Of a DNA stretch of 14,220 nt, positions 7,392 to 12,738 are shown piece by piece. This DNA is from Streptomyces flavochromogenes (GTDB lineage Bacteria; Actinomycetota; Actinomycetes; Streptomycetales; Streptomycetaceae). A model generated the notes under the pieces. It saw only the letters and a list, made by a program, of their open reading frames with translations. It ran no database searches and had not been told where the DNA came from. The position numbers were made by a program, and so were the translations under genes. The stretch spans positions 1 through 14,220 of the forward strand of contig NZ_JNZO01000061.1 in NCBI RefSeq assembly GCF_000717595.1, written 5' to 3'. How positions within the stretch are numbered: position 1 is the first letter of the stretch; every line of letters starts with the position of its first letter.

Positions 7392-9152
7392 GTGGGACAG
7401 AACAGCGTGCGTGGGGAGGGAACGCGCGGACGCGTTCCGCGCGCCCGTGAACTGGGCTGGGACGACGATCTGTACGACGCCGGTGCTGCCACCGGCGCCG
7501 GGCCGGCCGACGCTCCCGAGGAGACGGACGAAAGCGCCGGCTCCGATACGACGACCCGCGCCGAGCGCCGGCGTGGCGCGGGGAACGGCAGCGGCGCCGA
7601 CGGACAGACGGGCCACCGTCGCGGCGGCTCGCGCCGGCGTGCCAAGAAGGCCGGCAAGCGCAAGGTGCTGCGCTGGGTCGCGATCACGCTCGCGGTGCTG
7701 ATACTCGGCACGGCCGGCGCCGGATACCTGTACTACGAGCACCTCAACGGCAACATCCGCGGCGGCTCGCGCGCGGGCGGCGAGAGCGGCGTCAAGAAGG
7801 CCGCCCCGAACGCCCTCGGCGACACCCCGCTCAACATCCTCCTGATCGGATCCGACAGCCGGGCCGACGCCAAGAACGTGGCGCTCGGCGGAGGCAAGGA
7901 CCTGCGTCAGGCGGCTCCGCTCGCGGACGTGCAGATGCTGCTGCACGTCTCCGCCGACCGGCAGAACGCCTCCATCGTCTCCATCCCGCGCGACACCATC
8001 GTGCCCATCCCGAAGTGCACGGGCAAGGACGGCGCCACGTTCGCGGCGACGACCGACGAGCCCATCAACGAGACGCTGGGACGCGGGGGGCCCGGCTGCA
8101 CGCTGACCACCTGGGAGAGCCTCACCGGTGTCTACATCGACCACTGGATGATGATCGACTTCGCGGGTGTGGTGGCGATGGCCGACGAGGTCGGCGGCGT
8201 CCCCGTCTGTGTGAAGACCGGGGTCTACGACAAGCCGACCCGGCTCGTGAAGGGCGGCTCGGGCCTGAAGCTGCCCCAGGGCACCACGGAGATCCAGGGC
8301 AAGCAGGCCCTCCAGTGGCTCCGCACCCGGCACGCCTTCGGCAACGACCAGGGCCGGGCCAAGGCCCAGCACATGTACCTCAACGGCATGGTCGAGAAGC
8401 TCCAGAAGCAGAACGCCTGGAGCGACACCGGCCAGCTGATGGGGCTCGCCGAGACGGCCACCAGCGCCATCCAGGTCTCCGACGAACTCAAGTCGGTGAA
8501 GAAGCTCTTCGACCTGTCGATGCAGCTCAAGAACGTGAAGATGAACCGCCTCACGACGGCGACCGTCCCGACGACGGAATGGGCTCAGGACGACAACAAG
8601 CTGGTCATGGTCCCGTCGGCCGCCAGCAAGATATGGGCGATGCTCCGCGACGACGTCGCCCTCGACAAGAACGGCCAGGCGGCCGCGGCCAAGCCGAGTG
8701 CGAGCGCCTCCGCGAAGCCGAAGACGGTCGCCGAGGCGCCCGGCTCCTTCGCCGTGACCGTCGCCAACGGCACCGCGGGCACCGACGAGGCGCCCGTCGA
8801 GGGCCGCGCCAAGGCGATCACCACGGTCCTCACGGGCAAGGGCTTCACGCAGGCCGAAGCCTCCAAGGAGGCGCAGCCCCGCGAGGACACGGTCGTCCTC
8901 TACCCGAAGGACGCCGGCGACCAGGGCAGGGCGAACGCCCTGTCCGTGGCGAAGGCCCTCGGACTGCCCGACGCCAAGGTCCGGGCCGACGCCAAGGCCG
9001 AGGGCATCGCCCTCGTCATCGGAGCGGACTGGCGCGAGGGCACCGTGTTCAAGAGGCCGACGTCCGTCGCGGGCGACCTGCCCGCGGGTGCCGACGACAA
9101 GACGGACTGCATGGACATCTACTCGGTCTACAAGTGGGACGGGAAGAGCTGA
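7392..9152 (+). CDS. LCP3: divergent LytR-CpsA-Psr family protein with LytR_C domain
   Basis: 586 aa, GTG start with a good ribosome binding site. A basic/acidic cytoplasmic tail (1-92, ending in many Arg/Lys) precedes one transmembrane helix (about 93-115). Next come the LCP domain (about 147-395), an Ala/Ser/Lys linker (about 427-448) and LytR_C (about 451-547). A 40-residue tail ends in Trp/Lys/Ser. Main ligand-binding residues are retained: GSDSR (D155, R157), SIPRD (R200), WLRTR (R311, R313), R322 and Q326. Two otherwise constant motifs differ. The Asp-Thr motif reads ADVQMLL (179-184 region), and the RTVE motif of the other four copies reads TTWESLTG (239-246), losing the Arg. QQ after the DxxR motif is QH. 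It could have different substrate preference or reduced activity. Cysteines C209, C236, C273 and C573 match LCP1 and LCP2. It ends 18 bp before a strong hairpin terminator. Confidence 0.92.
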   Translation: MGQNSVRGEGTRGRVPRARELGWDDDLYDAGAATGAGPADAPEETDESAGSDTTTRAERRRGAGNGSGADGQTGHRRGGSRRRAKKAGKRKVLRWVAITLAVLILGTAGAGYLYYEHLNGNIRGGSRAGGESGVKKAAPNALGDTPLNILLIGSDSRADAKNVALGGGKDLRQAAPLADVQMLLHVSADRQNASIVSIPRDTIVPIPKCTGKDGATFAATTDEPINETLGRGGPGCTLTTWESLTGVYIDHWMMIDFAGVVAMADEVGGVPVCVKTGVYDKPTRLVKGGSGLKLPQGTTEIQGKQALQWLRTRHAFGNDQGRAKAQHMYLNGMVEKLQKQNAWSDTGQLMGLAETATSAIQVSDELKSVKKLFDLSMQLKNVKMNRLTTATVPTTEWAQDDNKLVMVPSAASKIWAMLRDDVALDKNGQAAAAKPSASASAKPKTVAEAPGSFAVTVANGTAGTDEAPVEGRAKAITTVLTGKGFTQAEASKEAQPREDTVVLYPKDAGDQGRANALSVAKALGLPDAKVRADAKAEGIALVIGADWREGTVFKRPTSVAGDLPAGADDKTDCMDIYSVYKWDGKS

Positions 9153-9169
9153 CCTTCCCCTTGTACGCG

Positions 9170-9203
9170 TGACGGCCGGGCCCCGTGAGGGACCCGGCCG
9201 TCA
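9170..9203 (+). terminator. Intrinsic-type hairpin terminator after LCP3
   Basis: TGACGGCCGGG (9170-9180) pairs perfectly with CCCGGCCGTCA (9193-9203), an 11-bp GC-rich stem with a 12-nt loop, starting 18 nt past the LCP3 stop. There is no U-tract, which is usual in Streptomyces terminators. It would end the LCP2-LCP3 transcript before the convergent glycosyltransferase gene. Confidence 0.75.
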
Positions 9204-9296
9204 GCCGTCGCGGGGAAGCCGTCACGGGAAAGGCGTCCCGGGGAAGCCGTCGCGGGGAGCCGTCACGGGAAAGGCGTCGCGAGGAGAAAGCCGTCA
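9202..9296. repeat. Degenerate 14-bp tandem repeat with 42-bp higher-order period
   Basis: Six to seven imperfect copies of a unit like AGCCGTCRCGGGGA run from the terminator to the stop codon of the glycosyltransferase gene. The order of variants (CGTCGCGG, CGTCACGG, GCGTCCCGG) repeats, so a 34-nt block at 9204-9237 recurs at 9246-9278 with a single missing A, a 42-bp period (3 x 14). The final partial copy overlaps the stop codon of the minus-strand gene (9294-9296). It is not CRISPR, since the units abut without spacers. It looks like slippage-generated repeat DNA between convergent genes. Confidence 0.7.
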
Positions 9297-10328
9297 GACC
9301 GTCTCGGTCTCGCCCGCCAGGACGGCAGGGCGGCGGCTCTCGATGACCTTCTCGGCCAGCGAGCGCGGGCTCGTCAGGAAGCCGTAGCCCCAGGACATGT
9401 GCATCGTCGCCAGCGCCACCGGGATCCGGAGGCGGGCCTTCAGCGACAGGCCCTTGCCCGCCGGGAGCGAGCCGGCCGTGATCGCGGCGAGGTAGCCGGC
9501 CGGGATCACGAAGCCGAGCGGGGTGAGGACGGCGCCCACGACCAGGCCCGCGGCGATGGCGCACACGGCGGTCGGCGGGGCGAGGTAGCGGAGGTTGATC
9601 GAGCCCTGGTGGTAGCGGGCGACGACGTGCCGCCAGCGGCCGTAGTCCTTGTACTGCTTGGCGAGCGCGCGGACGCTGGGCCGCGGGCGGTACTGCACGC
9701 GCAGCTCCGGCGAGAACCAGATCAGGCCGCCGGCCTCGCGGATGCGGAAGTTCAGCTCCCAGTCCTGGGCGCGGATGAACTCCACGTTGTAGCCGCCCTG
9801 CCGTTCGAGCGCCTCGCGCCGGAACACACCCAGGTAGACGGTCTCGGCGGGGCCGGCCTCGCCGCCCGTGTGGAACGCGGCGTTGCCGACGCCGATCTTC
9901 GAGGTCATCGCGGCGGCGACCGCGTCCTCCCAGGCGTTCTCGCCCTCGGCGTGCATGACGCCGCCGACGTTCTGCGCGCCGGTCTCCTCCAGGAGCCGGA
10001 CGGCCGTGGCGATGTAGTTCGGGGAGAGCATCCCGTGACCGTCCACCCGCACCACGATCGGGTGACGCGAGGCCTCGATCGCCGCGTTGAGCGCGGCGGG
10101 CGTACGACCCGTGGGGTTCGGGACGGTCGTGACGCGGGCACGAGGATCCGACGCGGTCTCGGCGACGAGTTCGGCGGCGATCTCGTCGGTGCGGTCCGTG
10201 GACGGCCCGAGCGCGATCACCACCTCCATCTCGCCGTCGTACTCCTGCTCCAGGATGTGACGAACCGAGGTGCGCAGATACCGCTCCTCGTTGAGGACCG
10301 GCATGATCACGGAGACGGGGGGCAGCAT
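9294..10328 (-). CDS. Family 2 glycosyltransferase, membrane-associated (ExoA/succinoglycan-type)
   Basis: 344 aa, ATG start, TGA stop. GAGGA lies only three bases before the ATG, a short but usable spacing. The N-terminus PPVSVIMPVLNEERYL (3-18) is the classic GT-A opening of GT2 enzymes. VRVDGHGMLSPNYI (93-106) holds the metal/nucleotide-binding DGH, corresponding to the DxD or DAH of ExoA-like enzymes. AQDWELNFRIREAGG (187-201) contains the catalytic-base region and KQYKDYGRWR (224-233) resembles the QxxRW segment. Hydrophobic stretches at about 250-290 indicate two membrane helices at the C-terminus. The product would be an inner-leaflet glycosyltransferase adding a sugar to a lipid-linked or polymeric acceptor; donor and acceptor are unknown. 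It lies on the opposite strand between LCP3 and LCP4, divergent from LCP4 with a 170-bp shared control region. A role in the polymer handled by the LCP proteins is inferred from position only. Confidence 0.88.
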   Translation of the reverse strand: MLPPVSVIMPVLNEERYLRTSVRHILEQEYDGEMEVVIALGPSTDRTDEIAAELVAETASDPRARVTTVPNPTGRTPAALNAAIEASRHPIVVRVDGHGMLSPNYIATAVRLLEETGAQNVGGVMHAEGENAWEDAVAAAMTSKIGVGNAAFHTGGEAGPAETVYLGVFRREALERQGGYNVEFIRAQDWELNFRIREAGGLIWFSPELRVQYRPRPSVRALAKQYKDYGRWRHVVARYHQGSINLRYLAPPTAVCAIAAGLVVGAVLTPLGFVIPAGYLAAITAGSLPAGKGLSLKARLRIPVALATMHMSWGYGFLTSPRSLAEKVIESRRPAVLAGETETV

Positions 10329-10381
10329 GGTTCCTCGGGGGGTCGGGGGTCGCCCCCCGGACGACGGCGGCTTCGCCCGTC

Positions 10382-10387
10382 ACGTTA
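10382..10387 (-). promoter_or_regulatory. Candidate -10 element of the glycosyltransferase gene
   Basis: On the minus strand TAACGT fits TANNNT and is preceded by GCGG. It lies 53 bp before the start codon, leaving a leader that contains short G/C-rich inverted repeats such as CGGGGG/CCCCCG (10344-10359). No convincing -35 is visible. Confidence 0.3.
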
Positions 10388-10404
10388 CCGCGAACGGGGG
10401 ACAG

Positions 10405-10419
10405 CGGGCGTGCCGCCCG
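10405..10419. promoter_or_regulatory. Inverted repeat in the GT2/LCP4 divergent region
   Basis: CGGGCG (10405-10410), loop TGC, CGCCCG (10414-10419) is a perfect 6-bp inverted repeat placed between the two divergent candidate promoters. It could be an operator, but such GC repeats arise easily by chance here. Confidence 0.2.
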
Positions 10420-10433
10420 GGTGGTGCTGCCTT

Positions 10434-10457
10434 GCGCTGATCGTATGGGCCTACCGT
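10434..10457 (+). promoter_or_regulatory. Candidate promoter element upstream of LCP4
   Basis: GCGCTGA (10434-10440), 11 bp, TACCGT (10452-10457) mirrors the element before LCP2. TACCGT fits TANNNT, and a start near 10465 would give a leader of about 35 nt containing the consensus ribosome binding site of LCP4. Confidence 0.35.
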
Positions 10458-10484
10458 GCTCACGGTTCCCTTTGTCACACCCGC

Positions 10485-10490
10485 GGAGGT
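10485..10490 (+). promoter_or_regulatory. Ribosome binding site fixing the LCP4 start
   Basis: GGAGGT is a full Shine-Dalgarno match and sits 8 nt before the GTG at 10499. It selects this start over the ATG codons further upstream in the same frame (10421, 10445), which fall in the promoter region. Confidence 0.75.
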
Positions 10491-10498
10491 GTCCGTCC

Positions 10499-11971
10499 GT
10501 GCCCACACCGCCCCGCACGCCCCGTCCCCGGCCCGCCGCCCGTTCCGCGCCGGTCCGCCGGCGGCGGAGGCGCCCCCGGTGGGGGATGCGGATGGCGACG
10601 GCGCTCTCCGTGACGGTGCTCGCGGCGGGCGGGATCGGGCATGCGCTGGTCACCGGGCTCGACACCGGGATCACCCGGGTCGACCCCTTCAAGGACATGA
10701 AGAACCGGCCGCAGGCCGGGCACGGGATGAACGTCCTCGTCGTCGGCACCGACGGCCGGGACCGGATCACCCCCGAGGAGAAGGCGAAGTACCGGCTCGG
10801 CGGCGCGCCCTGCCGCTGCACCGACACGGTGATGCTCGTCCACATCTCGGAGGACCGGGAGCGGGCGAGCGTCGTGAGCCTGCCCCGTGACTCGTACGCC
10901 GAGATGCCCGAGCACACCGATCTCACCAGCGGCAAGAAGCACCACGCGCATCCGGTGAAGCTGAACGCGGCGTACGCGGAGGGCGGGCCCTCGCTGACCG
11001 TACGGACCGTCGAGTCGATGACCGGCGTCAAGATCGACCACTATCTGGAGGTCGACTTCACCAGCTTCATGCGGACGGTGGACGCGGTCGGCGGGGTGCA
11101 GATCTGTACGACCCGGCCGGTCAAGGACTCCTACACCGGCCTCGACCTGCCGGCCGGCACCCACGAGCTGGACGGCGGGCAGGCGCTGCAGTACGTGCGC
11201 TCCCGCCACATCGACGGGGCCGCGGACATCGGGCGGATGCAGCGGCAGCAGCGGTTCCTGGCGGCCTTGGTCGAGCGGATCACGAGTGGCGGGGTGCTGT
11301 TCAACCCGGTGCGGTTCCGTGAGGTCGCCACGACGATGCTGAGCTCCGTCCGGGCCGATCAGGACTTCGGTACGGATCAGCTGCTCGCCCTCTCCAAGGC
11401 GATGCGGGGCTTCACACCGGCGTCGTCGGAGTTCGTGTCCGTACCGGTCGGGGACATGAGCTTTCCCGTGAAGGGGATCGGGTCGACGGTGAAGTGGGAC
11501 GCGGCGAAGGCGCAGAAGCTGTTCCAGGCGCTGCGGGAGGACCGGCCCCTGGCCGCCTCGAAGCCGGGCTCCCCGTCCTCGGCGAAGGCGCCGAAGGCCG
11601 TGGTCGTGGATGTGGCACCGCGGACCGTGCGGGTGCAGGTCTACAACGGGACCCGGACGGACGGGCTCGGCCGGAAGGTCGACGACGCGCTGCGCGGGAC
11701 CGGCTTCGACACCACCCGGACGCCGATGACCGGGAGCGGCAAGGAGCGGGCGCGGACCCTCGTGGAGTACGACCCCCGCTGGGACCGCTCGGCGAAGACC
11801 CTCGCGGCGGCGCTGCCGGGGGCGGAGCTGCGGGCGGTGGCGAAGCGGGGCGGGACGCTGCGGGTGACGGTGGGGGCCGACTACAAGGGCGTGACGGCGG
11901 TTCGGAGCGAGGAGACGGCACGGGGCGGGCCGTTCGAAGCGGTGACGGGTGACCGGGTGGTGTGCCCGTGA
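10499..11971 (+). CDS. LCP4: LytR-CpsA-Psr family protein with LytR_C domain and CxC motif
   Basis: 490 aa, GTG start with consensus ribosome binding site. A very basic, Pro-rich cytoplasmic tail (1-31, six Arg in a row within 20-25) is followed by a transmembrane helix (about 32-52), LCP domain (about 77-320) and LytR_C (about 374-464). Active-site residues are complete: GTDGR (D85, R87), TDTVML, SLPRD (R130), VRTVESMTG, YVRSR (R234, R236), DIGR (D243, R246) and Q250. It lacks the cysteine pair found at the IPxC and GCT positions of LCP1-3. It keeps the pair formed by C203 and C489 (second-to-last residue) and adds an unusual PCRC motif (C105, C107) just before the conserved Asp-Thr. Divergent from the glycosyltransferase. 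Expected role: transfer of a lipid-linked glycopolymer to peptidoglycan on the outer membrane face. Confidence 0.93.
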   Translation: MPTPPRTPRPRPAARSAPVRRRRRRPRWGMRMATALSVTVLAAGGIGHALVTGLDTGITRVDPFKDMKNRPQAGHGMNVLVVGTDGRDRITPEEKAKYRLGGAPCRCTDTVMLVHISEDRERASVVSLPRDSYAEMPEHTDLTSGKKHHAHPVKLNAAYAEGGPSLTVRTVESMTGVKIDHYLEVDFTSFMRTVDAVGGVQICTTRPVKDSYTGLDLPAGTHELDGGQALQYVRSRHIDGAADIGRMQRQQRFLAALVERITSGGVLFNPVRFREVATTMLSSVRADQDFGTDQLLALSKAMRGFTPASSEFVSVPVGDMSFPVKGIGSTVKWDAAKAQKLFQALREDRPLAASKPGSPSSAKAPKAVVVDVAPRTVRVQVYNGTRTDGLGRKVDDALRGTGFDTTRTPMTGSGKERARTLVEYDPRWDRSAKTLAAALPGAELRAVAKRGGTLRVTVGADYKGVTAVRSEETARGGPFEAVTGDRVVCP

Positions 11972-12076
11972 CGCGGGAGGCCCTGGCGGGGGACGGCCGG
12001 GCCGCGTCGGTGCGGGCCGGCCGCCGTGCCGGGGCGCGGGTCGACGGTGCGGCAGCGGCCGTGCCCGGCGGCCGTC
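11972..12076. terminator. Possible bidirectional terminator region between LCP4 and thioesterase
   Basis: This short convergent gap is extremely G/C-rich. GACGGCC (11992-11998) can pair with GGCCGTC (12070-12076), the latter touching the thioesterase stop codon, and inner segments (GGGCCGGCCGCC, GGCAGCGGCC) can also fold. No single dominant stem is evident, so terminator function is only plausible. Confidence 0.3.
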
Positions 12077-12608
12077 AGTCCTCGTAGCCCTCGGCCGCGC
12101 GGCGTTCGCGGAGTTCCTTGATCGCCTGGCGGCGGGCCAGCCGGTGGGTGCGGCGGATCTGCGCTTCCTGGTTGCGGCGCTTGTCCTGTTCCGTCTCGGG
12201 GACGACCTGGGGGACCGGGCGCGGCTTGCCGTCCGCGTCGACCGCGGCGAAGACCAGGTACGCGGAGCCGACCTGGGTCGCGGGCGTGGACTCGTTCCAG
12301 CGCTCCGCGAGAACCCGTACGCCGACCTCCATCGACGACCGGCCCGTCCAGTTCACCTGGGCCTTCACATGCAGCAGGTCACCGACCCGTACCGGCTCCA
12401 GGAAGACCATCTCGTCCATCGAGGCGGTGACCGCCGGTCCGCCCGAGTGCCGGCCCGCGACGGCGCCCGCCGCGTCGTCCACCAGCTTCATGATCACGCC
12501 GCCGTGCACCGTACCGAGGAGGTTGGTGTCGTGGCTGGTCATGATGTGGCTGAGGGTGGTGCGGGAGGCCGAGGTGGGCTTGCCCGGAATATCGCCCTGA
12601 TCTGTCAT
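12075..12608 (-). CDS. Hotdog-fold acyl-CoA thioesterase
   Basis: 177 aa, ATG at 12608, TGA stop. The fold is a single hotdog domain (about 12-128). HDTNLLGTVHGGVIMKLVDDAAG (26-48) is the acyl-CoA hydrolase signature: N29 in the catalytic Asn/Asp position, HGG (35-37) at the helix start, D44-D45 within the central helix. FLEPVRVGDLLHVKAQV (69-85) is the next conserved strand block. A highly charged helical tail (139-172) rich in Arg/Gln/Glu follows. The expected reaction is hydrolysis of acyl-CoA to free acid and CoA in the cytosol, as in YciA/BACH-type enzymes. An ATG at 12620 would add four residues and has AGGA 8 nt upstream. I prefer 12608 because a -10-like TATGGT lies 7 nt before it. 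It is divergent from LCP5 and not obviously linked to wall synthesis; the acyl-CoA dehydrogenase at the right edge gives a lipid-metabolism neighbour. Confidence 0.9.
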   Translation of the reverse strand: MTDQGDIPGKPTSASRTTLSHIMTSHDTNLLGTVHGGVIMKLVDDAAGAVAGRHSGGPAVTASMDEMVFLEPVRVGDLLHVKAQVNWTGRSSMEVGVRVLAERWNESTPATQVGSAYLVFAAVDADGKPRPVPQVVPETEQDKRRNQEAQIRRTHRLARRQAIKELRERRAAEGYED

Positions 12609-12615
12609 GCCCTCC

Positions 12616-12621
12616 ACCATA
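12616..12621 (-). promoter_or_regulatory. Candidate -10 element of the thioesterase gene, leaderless
   Basis: On the minus strand TATGGT fits TANNNT and is followed by seven bases (GGAGGGC) and the ATG at 12608, placing transcription start at the start codon. GGAGG within those seven bases is only two bases from the ATG, too close for normal ribosome binding. Confidence 0.4.
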
Positions 12622-12725
12622 TGCCGGGTCCTGCGGCGGTCGCCGTTCGGTCCCCTTTGCATCAGCTTGGCAACAGCACCGGCCCGATCCTCCACCCGCC
12701 CTGTCGCGCGTAAAGGCAGGCCCGG

Positions 12726-12731
12726 CACACT
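12726..12731 (+). promoter_or_regulatory. Candidate -10 element of LCP5, leaderless
   Basis: CACACT is followed by seven bases (GGTCGGC) and the ATG at 12739. The preceding bases contain no Shine-Dalgarno match. The spacing equals that of the TIGR03089 and thioesterase genes. CTGTCG (12702-12707) is the only weak -35 candidate, at 18 bp. Confidence 0.4.
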
Positions 12732-12738
12732 GGTCGGC

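Noticed and set aside
9202..9296. Possible CRISPR array
   Set aside because: The units are about 14 bp, imperfect and directly adjacent, with no unique spacers and no cas genes nearby.
9049..11031. Long minus-strand 660-aa frame across the glycosyltransferase region
   Set aside because: It runs in a different frame from the GT2 gene, crosses the tandem repeat and LCP4, and has no recognisable domain.
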